Origin: Limibacillus sp.
GTDB taxonomy: Bacteria; Pseudomonadota; Alphaproteobacteria; Kiloniellales; CECT-8803
Length of the DNA: 35,887 nt
NCBI GenBank assembly: GCA_037379885.1
Contig: JARRJC010000024.1
Span: 35,001-70,887, forward strand
Direction of reading: 5' to 3'
The position numbers and the translations under genes are program-made. Numbering within the stretch: position 1 is the first letter of the stretch; each line of letters begins with the position of its first letter. The notes under the pieces were generated by a model that was not told the DNA's origin, did not search any database, and saw only the letters and a list, made by a program, of their open reading frames with translations. Positions 1 through 8,102 of this stretch are shown in pieces.

Positions 1-113
1 CAAGCCTTCCAAGACCACTGATCAAATCCCAAAGAGATCAAAACACAAAAGCAACCTATTCAAGACGCCAACCACAAACAAAAATCCGGCAAAACACAAA
101 AACACCCTCCTAA

Positions 114-190
<77 letters not shown>

Positions 191-195
191 AACAC

Positions 196-235
196 GTCAG
201 AACGCCCCCGAGCCCCTGGCCGGGGGCGTTCTGAC
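196..235 (+). terminator. Hairpin downstream of tRNA-fMet
   Basis: Two perfect 15-base arms (196-210 and 221-235) flank a 10-base loop, 5 bases after the tRNA CCA. There is no T-run after the stem, so it may act as a processing or stability hairpin, or as a terminator without a U-tract. Confidence 0.6.
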
Positions 236-339
236 TCCCCCCTGCACCAGAATGCCGGGGGGCGACGTCACGCACGTGAGGCTGTCGGTCAATCCTCCAC
301 TCCTCTATCCTGTCGTCGAACTGCGAGGAGGGGGCTGCC

Positions 340-1233
340 CTGGCGCTTGGCGATAAGCCGGAGATTCTGTTCATCGGACTGGGGAAGATGGGCTTGCCCA
401 TGGCGCGGCGCTTGCTTGAGGGCGGGTACGCCGTGACGGGTTCGGACAGCTCTTCTGGCGCAATGGAGGCCTTCGAGGCCCTGGGCGGCAAGAGGGGGGA
501 CCCGGCCCAAGCGGCCGCGCAGAAAGCTGTGGTCGTGATTACCATGCTCCCGGACGGTGGAACCGTCCGGAAGGTCCTGCTCGGCGAGCGCGGCCTGGCG
601 CCTTTCTTGGGCGAGGGCGCCTGCGTCATCGACATGAGCTCTTCCGCGCCCGAGGGAACACAGCAGCTGCAGCGCGATCTTTCCGCTCTCGGGGTCCCTC
701 TGGTCGATGCTCCAGTTTCCGGCGGCGTGAAGAAGGCGGTGGACGGGACGCTGGCGATCATGGCCGGAGGGGAGCCCGCGGATATCGAGCGTGTCACGCC
801 CATCCTCTCCTGCATGGGAGCAAAGATTTTCAGGGCCGGGCCCATCGGCGCCGGGCACGCCATGAAGGCGCTCAACAACTTTGTTTCAGCCGCGGGCCTG
901 ACGGCGCTCTGCGAGGCCCTTGTGGTCGGCGAGCGCTTCGGGATCGACGGAGAGGCGATGGTGGACATCCTCAACGCCTCGACGGGGCGCAACAACTCCA
1001 GCGAGGTCAAAGCCAAGCCCTTCATCCTGTCGGGACGTTACGATTCCGGTTTCGCGCTCGCTCTGATGTCGAAGGACATCGGAATCGCCGCCGCTCTGGC
1101 CGAGAGCCTGGGCCTCGACACACCGAACCTGCGGCAGAGCAATGCGCTTTGGAGGGAGGCCTTGGCCGAACTCGGACCAGAGGCCGATCACACGGAGATC
1201 TTCAAGGCGATCGCCGCCAGGAAAGGGGAGTAA
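340..1233 (+). CDS. 3-hydroxyisobutyrate dehydrogenase family NAD(P)-dependent oxidoreductase, probable CTG start
   Basis: Beta-hydroxyacid dehydrogenase family: NAD(P)-dependent oxidation of a short 3-hydroxy acid or reduction of a semialdehyde, in the cytoplasm. Visible motifs are the N-terminal dinucleotide motif IGLGKMG, the substrate motif DAPVSGG near residues 123-129, and the catalytic lysine in GHAMKALNNF near residue 176. The first ATG in frame (388) lies inside the dinucleotide motif and would remove its first glycines. Upstream to the stop at 277 the frame contains no ATG, GTG or TTG. CTG at 340 has a good Shine-Dalgarno (GAGGAG, 325-330) nine bases ahead and gives a normal 297-residue protein, so I chose it. 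The next gene follows 3 bases after the stop. The exact substrate cannot be told from sequence. Confidence 0.88.
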   Translation: MALGDKPEILFIGLGKMGLPMARRLLEGGYAVTGSDSSSGAMEAFEALGGKRGDPAQAAAQKAVVVITMLPDGGTVRKVLLGERGLAPFLGEGACVIDMSSSAPEGTQQLQRDLSALGVPLVDAPVSGGVKKAVDGTLAIMAGGEPADIERVTPILSCMGAKIFRAGPIGAGHAMKALNNFVSAAGLTALCEALVVGERFGIDGEAMVDILNASTGRNNSSEVKAKPFILSGRYDSGFALALMSKDIGIAAALAESLGLDTPNLRQSNALWREALAELGPEADHTEIFKAIAARKGE

Positions 1234-1236
1234 GCA

Positions 1237-2034
1237 ATGAGTGAGGAGACCTACGAGGTCTACGCCATCAAGTACGGCCACCACGACCGCCCGGCGCGCG
1301 AGAACTTTCTCGACGGGCGGGGCGACGACCACAACATGCCGCTCGACTACTTCCTCTGGGCCATCGTCGGAGAGGACAGGAGCTTCGTCGTGGACTGCGG
1401 TTTCGACGAGGTGACCGGGCGCGCGCGTGGGCGCAAGACCACGAGACCGCCCGCGGAGGGCTTGAAGGCCATCGGCCTGGCGCCGGAGAGGGTCGAGGAC
1501 GTGATCATCACCCACATGCACTACGATCACGCGGGCAACCACACCCTCTTTCCCGAGGCGCGCTATCACCTGCAGGAGCGAGAGATGCACTACTGCACGG
1601 GCCGCTGCATGTGCCACGGTGCCCTCAATCACGCTTTCGAGGCGGAGGACGTCGCAGCGATGGTGCGCCGGGTCTTCGAGGGCAGGGTGCGCTTCCACGA
1701 CGGCGCATCCGAGATCGCCCCCGGCCTATCGGTTCATTGGATCGGCGGGCACACCGACGGACTTCAGGTGGTCCGGGTGCGCACGCGCCGCGGCTGGCTG
1801 GTGCTCGCCTCCGACGCCTCCCACTTCTATGCGAACATGGATCAGGCGCGGCCCTTTCCGATCGTCTACAACCTGGGCGACATGCTGGAAGGCTACCGAA
1901 AGCTCGACGCCTTGGCCGAAAGCCACGCGCATGTGATTCCGGGACACGACCCTCAGGTCCTGACCCGCTATCCGGCGGCGGGCAGGGGGCTCGAAGATTG
2001 GGTTGTGCGGCTCGACGCCGATCCGCTTGCGTAA
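1237..2034 (+). CDS. Metallo-beta-lactamase-fold hydrolase (AHL-lactonase-like)
   Basis: A 265-residue MBL-fold protein. The zinc motif HMHYDH is at residues 93-98 (H93, H95, D97, H98). Further ligands fit the His of GGHTDG, the Asp of SDASH and the His of PGHD. This full HxHxDH~H~D~H set is that of class B hydrolases such as AttM/AiiA lactonases and related esterases. It starts 3 bases after the dehydrogenase and is surely co-transcribed with it. In this catabolic setting a lactone or ester hydrolysis step is more likely than quorum quenching, but both remain possible. It ends 2 bases before the stop of the convergent GntR gene, leaving no room for a terminator between them. Confidence 0.9.
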   Translation: MSEETYEVYAIKYGHHDRPARENFLDGRGDDHNMPLDYFLWAIVGEDRSFVVDCGFDEVTGRARGRKTTRPPAEGLKAIGLAPERVEDVIITHMHYDHAGNHTLFPEARYHLQEREMHYCTGRCMCHGALNHAFEAEDVAAMVRRVFEGRVRFHDGASEIAPGLSVHWIGGHTDGLQVVRVRTRRGWLVLASDASHFYANMDQARPFPIVYNLGDMLEGYRKLDALAESHAHVIPGHDPQVLTRYPAAGRGLEDWVVRLDADPLA

Positions 2035-2036
2035 CC

Positions 2037-2714
2037 TTAACCGGGCCTGGTCGAGCTCTCGGCGCGTCTCGCGCCCATGGAGGTGTGGTTCTGCTGCATG
2101 TTGGCGACCGCGACCATGTCGCCGGTCGCCATCCAGAAGGCCGTCTCCTCCAGCTCGCGCAGAAGCAACGCCAGCTCCCTTTCCGGATTTTCCTGGAAGT
2201 AGGGGAACCAGAAGGGCGCGACCTTGTAATAGTAGAGATCGTGGAGCTGGCGCAGTTCCGGGTTCTCGATCAAGGCGTTGATGATACCGTGACGCCGTTC
2301 GTTGCAGCGCCAGAAAGTCATGGCGTCGCAGGGGACGGTGAGGCTGGAGAGCTCCTCATGAAGCGCGGCCATGCCCGCAGCGCTCTCAGGCGGACAGGGG
2401 CGGGTGGCCAATCGGCCGATCATGCCGGCGACCTCGATGCGCATGGCATAGATGGCCGCCAAGGTAGAGGGGTCGCCTGCCGTCACGATGGTGCCGACGC
2501 CCCGGCGTGTCTCCACAAGCCCATGGTTCGCCAGCCGCTGTAGCGTTTCGCGCACCGGCGTGCGGCTGACCCCGAACTCCTCGGCCAGTTCGGTTTCGCG
2601 CAGGATCGCGCCGAAGGGATAGAGGGCCGTGCAGATGCGCTCCCTCAGAACTTCGTAGAGGCGCGTTTCGCTTCGCAGTGGCTCAGGCGGCTGCGGGTTG
2701 GTTTGGTGGTTCAT
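2037..2714 (-). CDS. GntR family transcriptional regulator, FadR/FCD type
   Basis: A 225-residue regulator with an N-terminal winged helix (residues about 18-85). The recognition segment AEEFGVSRTPVRETL is the GntR hallmark, and the helical C-terminal half fits an FCD effector domain. It starts 4 bases after the isomerase gene stops on the same strand, so the two are co-transcribed. The operator candidates lie upstream of the isomerase at 3535-3608, implying autoregulation together with control of the divergent amidase/M24 operon. The effector is probably a pathway acid or its intermediate (inference). Confidence 0.93.
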   Translation of the reverse strand: MNHQTNPQPPEPLRSETRLYEVLRERICTALYPFGAILRETELAEEFGVSRTPVRETLQRLANHGLVETRRGVGTIVTAGDPSTLAAIYAMRIEVAGMIGRLATRPCPPESAAGMAALHEELSSLTVPCDAMTFWRCNERRHGIINALIENPELRQLHDLYYYKVAPFWFPYFQENPERELALLLRELEETAFWMATGDMVAVANMQQNHTSMGARRAESSTRPG

Positions 2715-2718
2715 GGGC

Positions 2719-3516
2719 CTAGTGCTCCCGCAGCAAACGGCCCAGCCCTTCCAGGCGGTCCTCGGCGCCCGCCAGCCGCAGGCAGTCCCAGAGCATGGCC
2801 TGGTTCGAGCAGATCACCGGCTTGCCGATCTTCCGCTCAATCTCCTCCACCACCTCGATGCTGCGCAGCGCGCCACAGCTGAGTAGCAGCGCGTCGGCCT
2901 CCGGCTGGTCCAGGGCGCAGGCGAACTCGACCAGATAGTCCGGGGCCACCCGGATCATCTCGGTGTCGTAGCTGAGTCCCATGCCGCGCGCGGCCACCAC
3001 TTCGAAGCCTGCAGCCTTCAGATAGCGCGCCACGGCCTCGTTCAACTCCGGCAGATAGGGAGAGCCCAGGACGATGCGCTTCGCGTCCATGGCCGTCAGG
3101 GCCTTGCGCACGGATCCGGCCAGGGTGGTGGCCTTGGCCCCCGGCGCACCTTTCAAAAGCTCCTGGCGGGCCGCCTCTTCGCCCACGGCCACCGTGCCCG
3201 AGGTGCAGGCGAGGCAGATAACATCCACCTTGTCGTCCGGCAGAATCCGGGAGGCGGCGTCTGCGAGGCTTCCGCGCAGCTGCGCCAGGCTTTCACTGGT
3301 GATCTCCCGGGGCATCGCCGCGCGGGCGAAGTACCCGCCGAAGCCGGGCGGAAGGTGCCGGATCATGTCCTCCTCGATCGTCTGCTCGTTGGGGATCAGG
3401 ACAAAGCCGATCTTGCCGCGCGCGTTGCGCCCCGCATCGAAGCGGACCGGTCCCGCGGAGAAGCTTTCCAGCGATGCGACATCAGGGTGATCAAGGCGCA
3501 CGTCGCTCTCCTTCAA
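2719..3516 (-). CDS. Maleate isomerase / Asp-Glu racemase superfamily protein
   Basis: A 265-residue cytoplasmic enzyme of the maleate cis-trans isomerase/arylmalonate decarboxylase type. Two catalytic cysteines are placed as in the family: C104 in LACTSGT and C214 in LLSCGALRS. Family members isomerise maleate to fumarate, racemise amino acids or hydantoins, or decarboxylate malonates using this Cys pair. It is the first gene of a two-gene operon with the GntR regulator and is divergent from the amidase operon. Maleate-type isomerisation after deamidation of a ring-opened compound would match the neighbours, as in nicotinate breakdown, but hydantoin-type racemisation would fit as well. Confidence 0.87.
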   Translation of the reverse strand: MKESDVRLDHPDVASLESFSAGPVRFDAGRNARGKIGFVLIPNEQTIEEDMIRHLPPGFGGYFARAAMPREITSESLAQLRGSLADAASRILPDDKVDVICLACTSGTVAVGEEAARQELLKGAPGAKATTLAGSVRKALTAMDAKRIVLGSPYLPELNEAVARYLKAAGFEVVAARGMGLSYDTEMIRVAPDYLVEFACALDQPEADALLLSCGALRSIEVVEEIERKIGKPVICSNQAMLWDCLRLAGAEDRLEGLGRLLREH

Positions 3517-3534
3517 GGTCAGAAAATTGGAATG

Positions 3535-3608
3535 GATGTATACATCAAAGACCTGAAGTCATGTAAACATGCAGTTAAATTAGCGAATTGCAGTCAAGAA
3601 GTATACAT
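3535..3608. promoter_or_regulatory. Array of three ATGTATACAT-like operator candidates
   Basis: The divergent promoter region between the isomerase and the GatC-like gene has a perfect 12-bp palindrome GATGTATACATC (3535-3546). It is followed by ATGTAAACAT (3561-3570, one mismatch to the core) and AAGTATACAT (3599-3608, one mismatch). GTATAC-centred palindromes are known for FadR-type GntR proteins such as UxuR/ExuR, and a GntR gene sits in the adjoining operon. I infer these are its operators. Confidence 0.7.
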
Positions 3609-3664
3609 ATTAGCATGTTTTCGACTCAAGGCGCCGCGGCGTCTACATCCAACGGGAGACGGTC

Positions 3665-3886
3665 ATGGCACGCAGCAAGGCAACGCTCGCCACCCTCCAA
3701 GGTCTGCGGGACAGCCTGGCGTCTTTTGCCTGGCGCGATGAGGAGTTGAGCGAGCTTGTCGATCCCCGGTTCGGGATCATCACCGGGTTTGAGGATCTAC
3801 TGGACGAACTGGAATCTCTGCGTGCGCTCGACCTTGGCGAGACGCCGCCCGCCGAGGGCGTGAGCGCGAAGCGTTCGACCCCATGA
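3665..3886 (+). CDS. GatC/AtzG-like small amidase subunit
   Basis: A 73-residue acidic protein without membrane segments. Its central LLDELESLRALDLGETPPA stretch resembles the end of GatC and of AtzG, the small partner of 1-carboxybiuret hydrolase AtzE. In those systems the small subunit wraps around and stabilises the amidase. It lies directly before the amidase with a 4-base ATGA overlap at 3883-3886, which points to translational coupling and fixed stoichiometry. A purine-rich Shine-Dalgarno (GGGAGAC) lies about 7 bases before the ATG. Similarity is weak by eye, so the call rests largely on size and position. Confidence 0.72.
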   Translation: MARSKATLATLQGLRDSLASFAWRDEELSELVDPRFGIITGFEDLLDELESLRALDLGETPPAEGVSAKRSTP

Positions 3887-5304
3887 CCTTCGAGAGATCC
3901 GCGCCAGATCGCATCCCAGACTTTGCGTCGCTTGGGAGACTGGCGGCCTTGCGCGATGAGGGCAAGGTTTCAACCGGGGACATCGTGAGACATTGCCTAG
4001 CGCGGATTGCGGCGCTGAACGAGCGCAGCAAGGCCTTTATCTCGGTTGACCTGGAAGGGGCGCTTGCCCAGGCCGAGTCACTTGAGCGGAGAGAGAGCGG
4101 CGTACTTCGTGGGCTGCCTTATGCCGTCAAGGACCTCTTCGACGTGGCCGGTCAGGTGACGACGGCCGGTTCGCGTGTCTTCGCGGATCGTCAGGCTAGC
4201 GAAGATGCAGAGAGTGTCGCGCGCCTGCGCCGGGCGGGGGCGATCTGTCTGGGCAAGCTGAACCTTCACGAGTTCGCCTACGGGGCCACGGGGGAGAATC
4301 AGCTCTACGGCACGCCCGTGAACGCCTATGACCACCAACGGCTTGCCGGCGGCTCCTCCAGCGGCTCAGCCGCCGCCGTGGCCTTCGGGATGGTCCCGGC
4401 GGCGCTCGGCACCGATACCGGCGGATCGGTGCGCGCGCCTGCGGCGCTGAGCGGTCTGGTTGGCCTGAAGCCCACCCTGGGCCTGATCTCCACGCGGGGC
4501 GTGATTCCCTATTGCTGGTCACTGGATCACCTGGGCTGCATCACCAGGAGCGCGGCGGACGCGGCGTTGCTGCTTTCGGTGCTGGCGGGCCACGATCCCC
4601 TGGACCCGGCGAGCGCCGATGTCGAGGTTCAGGACTATCCGGCTGCCATCGCACCACGAGGCAGCCTGGAGGGCGTGACCATCGGGATCCCGCGTGTCTT
4701 CTACTTCGAGCGCTGCGACCCGCAGATCCTCGCCGCGAGCGAGGCGGTGATGAAGCATCTCGAGCGACGGGGCGCGCGGCTGCTCGACGTGGAGCTGCCC
4801 TCGATGGAGCGGGCGCGCAGTGTATCGCTGACCATCCAGATGCCTGAGGCGCTGAGCTATCACATGCCTCACCTGGAGGCGCGAGGCGATCTCTACAGCG
4901 AGGAGTTCCGCGCCGGGCTGGCCCTGGGGCAATGCATCCTGGCCGAACACTATGTGCGGGCGCGCCGCATGCTGACCCTCTATCGCCGGCAGGTCGATGC
5001 GCTGTTCCAGGAGGTGGACGCCCTTCTGACCCCGGCCACGCCGGTGGTGGCGCCGCCGCTCGGCAGCGTGAGGCTGGGCAGCGGAGCGGACGCCGAACCC
5101 GTGGGCAACGCCATCACGCGCTACACCACCTTCTTCAACATGACCGGGCACCCAGCCATGACCCTGCCTTCGGGCCTGCATGGAACCGGACTGCCCATGG
5201 GGGTGCAGCTTGTGGCCCGGCATTTCGACGAAGCTCTGCTGTTCCGGCTCGCCTCCTGCATCGAGAGCGCACCGGAGTTCGCCCTGCCGCCGCCAAATCT
5301 TTGA
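3883..5304 (+). CDS. Amidase-signature hydrolase (AtzE/GatA-like)
   Basis: A 473-residue amidase-signature enzyme. The Ser-cisSer-Lys triad is intact: K83 in YAVKDLF, cis-Ser S158 in AGGSSSGSAAAVA, and nucleophile S182 in GTDTGGSVR. The spacing (75 and 24 residues) equals that of GatA. It cleaves an amide or ureido C-N bond, releasing ammonia or a carbamate. The GatC-like partner next door makes an AtzE-type two-subunit enzyme plausible. It is not the tRNA amidotransferase, because gatB is absent and the gene is embedded among catabolic hydrolases. The first M24 gene follows after 26 bases, with its own Shine-Dalgarno. Confidence 0.92.
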   Translation: MTFERSAPDRIPDFASLGRLAALRDEGKVSTGDIVRHCLARIAALNERSKAFISVDLEGALAQAESLERRESGVLRGLPYAVKDLFDVAGQVTTAGSRVFADRQASEDAESVARLRRAGAICLGKLNLHEFAYGATGENQLYGTPVNAYDHQRLAGGSSSGSAAAVAFGMVPAALGTDTGGSVRAPAALSGLVGLKPTLGLISTRGVIPYCWSLDHLGCITRSAADAALLLSVLAGHDPLDPASADVEVQDYPAAIAPRGSLEGVTIGIPRVFYFERCDPQILAASEAVMKHLERRGARLLDVELPSMERARSVSLTIQMPEALSYHMPHLEARGDLYSEEFRAGLALGQCILAEHYVRARRMLTLYRRQVDALFQEVDALLTPATPVVAPPLGSVRLGSGADAEPVGNAITRYTTFFNMTGHPAMTLPSGLHGTGLPMGVQLVARHFDEALLFRLASCIESAPEFALPPPNL

Positions 5305-5330
5305 TCCCGCCGCAACGAGGAGAGCCCGCG

Positions 5331-6476
5331 ATGCATTCCAATCCCTTCAGCGACGAAGAACTGGCGCGGCGCTTGGAAGCGACGCGCGCCGCGATGGCAG
5401 GCAAAGGCGTGGAGATCGCGCTTTTCTCCGCTCCGGAGAACATCTTCTACCTGATCGGTCTGGATCACTGGGGCTACTTCGCGCCCCATGTCCTTGTCGT
5501 GCCGGCGGAGGGAGACCTGCTGCTCATCACCCGCGCCATGGAGAAGGTGGTGATCCGCAATCAGGTGCGGAACGCAGCCTTCCTTGGACACAGCGATTCA
5601 GAGACGGCGGCGGATGTCCTCATCAAGCACCTCGGAGGGGCGGGGAGAGGAAAGGCCATCGGTTATGAGGCCTGGTCCTCGGGGTTCTCCCACGCCATGG
5701 GCCTGAAGCTTAGAGACGGGGTGCAGGCGAAGGAATGGATCGATATCAGCGGTCTCCTGGATGGCCTGCGCAACGTGAAGTCGCCGGAAGAGCAGCACTA
5801 CATGCGTCTAGCCGCCCAGGCCGCCGATGCTGGGACTGACGCCGCCATCGCCGCCTGCCACGACGGCGCGCGGGAGGCCGACGTCGCCGCGGAATGTCTG
5901 GCCGCCATGACCCGGGCCGGAGGTACGCCGCCGGGCTTCGGCCCCTTCATCCGCCCGGCCCGCCGCATGGCCGAGGAACACACCTCCTGGGGCGATGGTC
6001 TGCACGCCGAGGCGGTCTTCCTGGAGGTGGCGGGCTGCGTGGCGCGCTACAACGCGCCCATGGGCAGGCTGGTCAGCATCGGCGGGATAAAGGACGAGGA
6101 TGCGGCTATGGCCGAGCTTTCGATCAAGGCTTTCGACGCCACTCTGGCGGCGCTTAAACCCGGTGCGAAGGCGCGCGACGTCTATCAGGGCTGGCAGGCG
6201 GTTGTGGACGCCGCCGGGATGCCGGAGTACCGCCGTCATCACTGCGGCTATCTGGTGGGCATCGGGTTTCCGCCATCCTGGACCGGGGGGCCGAAGGTCA
6301 ACGGCCTGCGCCATGACTCGGATCTGGAGATGCAGGCGGGCATGACCTACCACCTCATGTCCTGGTTCACCGAGACTGGGCGGGGCAACTTCTTCGTCTC
6401 CAACACGGTCCTGCTGGGACCCAACGGGGCTGAGGTCCTGAACCGCGTGCCCTATGGCCCGCATGTCACCCAATAG
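5331..6476 (+). CDS. M24-family hydrolase, creatinase/ectoine-hydrolase type (copy 1)
   Basis: A 381-residue two-domain protein with a creatinase-type N-terminal domain (about 1-145) and a pita-bread M24 domain. The ATG at 5331 follows AACGAGGAGAG and was chosen over distant upstream starts that lie inside the amidase gene. The M24 core is recognisable (GIGFPPSW, MQAGMTYHLMSW), but the Asp pair of metal-dependent aminopeptidases is replaced by EVAGCVARYN. The last ligand region reads FFVSNTVLL. This pattern is like creatinase and ectoine hydrolase DoeA, which hydrolyse small amidino or cyclic compounds without metal. It is probably not a true Xaa-Pro peptidase. It is followed by a second M24 gene. 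Confidence 0.88.
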   Translation: MHSNPFSDEELARRLEATRAAMAGKGVEIALFSAPENIFYLIGLDHWGYFAPHVLVVPAEGDLLLITRAMEKVVIRNQVRNAAFLGHSDSETAADVLIKHLGGAGRGKAIGYEAWSSGFSHAMGLKLRDGVQAKEWIDISGLLDGLRNVKSPEEQHYMRLAAQAADAGTDAAIAACHDGAREADVAAECLAAMTRAGGTPPGFGPFIRPARRMAEEHTSWGDGLHAEAVFLEVAGCVARYNAPMGRLVSIGGIKDEDAAMAELSIKAFDATLAALKPGAKARDVYQGWQAVVDAAGMPEYRRHHCGYLVGIGFPPSWTGGPKVNGLRHDSDLEMQAGMTYHLMSWFTETGRGNFFVSNTVLLGPNGAEVLNRVPYGPHVTQ

Positions 6477-6498
6477 AACCCTCGGGAGGGACATCATC

Positions 6499-7650
6499 AT
6501 GCTGGAGCATGCCAAACGGCGCATGGCTGAGTTTCAAGAACGCCTCAAAGATCAAGGGGTGGAACTGGCGATCCTGACCGATGAGGCCTCCATCGCCTAT
6601 CTGGCGGGCTTCTGGGGCTACCTCGGGATCGAGTTCGGGCGGCCGACCTTTCTTCTGGTCCGGCCTGACGAGGCGCCCAGCGTCATCACACCTCTCATGG
6701 AGAGCGAGATGGTCTCCGCCATGACCTGGGTGGAGCGGGTGCTGCCCTGGGAGGACTTCGGGCAGCGCGGCTGGCCGAGGGTGCTTCAGGAAGCGGTCGG
6801 CGCGTCGCCCAAGGAGATATGGGTGGAACGCGACCGGCTGCCGGCGATCGTCCGGAACTTCCTGGATGAGCGCTATCCGGATGCTGCCCTGAAGGACGTA
6901 GCCCCGATCCTAGGCGAGCAGCGCATGATCAAGGGGCCGGAAGAGATCGCCGTGATGCGCCAGGCGGGCCTGGTGGCCGGGGCGATGATGCGGGCGGCGG
7001 GCGACTCCCTGAAGCAGGGCGTCCCGGAGTATGAGTCGGCCCTGGCGGTGATCGATGCGGGGAGCCGCGCGGCGGCAGGATTCCTGACCGACCGCGGCTG
7101 GGAGGCTTTCGTCTCTCCCATGATCCATAACCTGCAGATCATGCAGAGCGGGCGGGATACCTCGATGGTGCACCGCCGCGCTTCGGTCAAGCGCCTGGAG
7201 CGCGGCGATCCCGTCTACTTTTGCTTTTGCAACATGGCCCAGTTCAAGCAGTACAAGCTCGGCTTCGACCGTATGTTCCATATCGGCGAGGTGAGCGACG
7301 AGGCGGCGCGGGTGCAACAGGCGGCGATCGACGCCCAGCAGGCCGCGGTTGCCGCCATCCGGCCCGGTGTTCGCGCCGAGGAGGTGGCCCAGGCCGCGAA
7401 CGAGGTCTACCGCGAACGCGGCTATGAGACGGGCTATCGCACGGGACGCTCCATCGGCGTCGCCTACCTGGAGGCCCCCGAGCTGAAGGATGGCGATAAG
7501 ACCATCCTGCGGCCCGGCATGACCTTCGCCGTCGATGGCGGCATCTCCCTCGAAGGCGCCTGCGGCGGGCGCATTGGTGATTCGCTCGTGGTGACGGAGG
7601 AAGGCAGCGACTACCTGACCGACTATCCCAGGCGGCTTCTGGTGGTGTAG
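6499..7650 (+). CDS. M24-family hydrolase, metal-ligand-poor (copy 2)
   Basis: A 383-residue paralogue of the preceding gene in the same operon. The ATG at 6499 follows GGGAGGGA at 6484-6491; an ATG at 6454 would overlap gene 1 and lacks such a site. The N-terminal domain (IAYLAGFWGY, IEFGRPTFLLVRP) is creatinase-like. In the catalytic domain the Asp pair position reads YFCFCNMAQFKQYKLGFDR, the usual TGHGIG is TGRSIG, and the usual E-P-G is replaced in the RPGMTFAVDGG region. The classic metal set is therefore missing. The two copies are strongly diverged, so they may act on successive intermediates or form a heteromer. No gene follows on this strand for 277 bases. Confidence 0.86.
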   Translation: MLEHAKRRMAEFQERLKDQGVELAILTDEASIAYLAGFWGYLGIEFGRPTFLLVRPDEAPSVITPLMESEMVSAMTWVERVLPWEDFGQRGWPRVLQEAVGASPKEIWVERDRLPAIVRNFLDERYPDAALKDVAPILGEQRMIKGPEEIAVMRQAGLVAGAMMRAAGDSLKQGVPEYESALAVIDAGSRAAAGFLTDRGWEAFVSPMIHNLQIMQSGRDTSMVHRRASVKRLERGDPVYFCFCNMAQFKQYKLGFDRMFHIGEVSDEAARVQQAAIDAQQAAVAAIRPGVRAEEVAQAANEVYRERGYETGYRTGRSIGVAYLEAPELKDGDKTILRPGMTFAVDGGISLEGACGGRIGDSLVVTEEGSDYLTDYPRRLLVV

Positions 7651-7927
7651 CCGGCTCCGAACGTCGGTTTTCCACCCTGTGGACTGATTTTCCAAGGCAC
7701 TGATATAGCTTTAGGAATCGCGGAAATCCGCGGGTCCTGGCGAGCTATGCCTTGCGAGCCGCGCAGCCATGATTCCAGTGCATCGAAAAAGCGAAACGCC
7801 GTTCTTGATTTGCTCAATATGGCGTGCCACCTAATTGGTCGAACGCAGCGATGATTCAGTTTTTCGAGGCATGGTGGTCATGCGGAGGAAAGAGGGATCG
7901 TGAACCAAACCTGAGAGGAGGCGGACG

Positions 7928-8047
7928 ATGACGAAAGATGATCTGATTCGGGAATATAACCAGCGTGCCGCTTCCTGGCCGGCGCTGCTCGGCGTCTATC
8001 TGATTCTGGTCGCTGTCATGGCCGTGTCTGCCATGTCGATCATCTAA
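7928..8047 (+). CDS. 39-residue single-span membrane miniprotein
   Basis: ATG at 7928 is preceded by an excellent Shine-Dalgarno (GAGAGGAGG). The product has a charged N-terminus (MTKDDLIREYNQRAAS) and one hydrophobic helix (about residues 18-39), ending at TAA 8045-8047. A strong rho-independent terminator lies 55 bases downstream, so it looks like a complete one-gene transcription unit. It is too short for usual gene callers. Function is not recognised. It could be a small regulatory or stress membrane protein; a role with the adjacent transporter is possible but unsupported. Confidence 0.7.
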   Translation: MTKDDLIREYNQRAASWPALLGVYLILVAVMAVSAMSII

Positions 8048-8102
8048 TCTGGACAGTCTGCCTAGCCTAGCTCCCCCCAGCGAAGCAGCTGAACGAAACA
8101 AG

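Noticed and set aside
3883-5304. GatA subunit of Glu-tRNA(Gln) amidotransferase
   Set aside because: No gatB nearby, the small partner is only distantly GatC-like, and the genes are embedded among catabolic hydrolases under a GntR operator.
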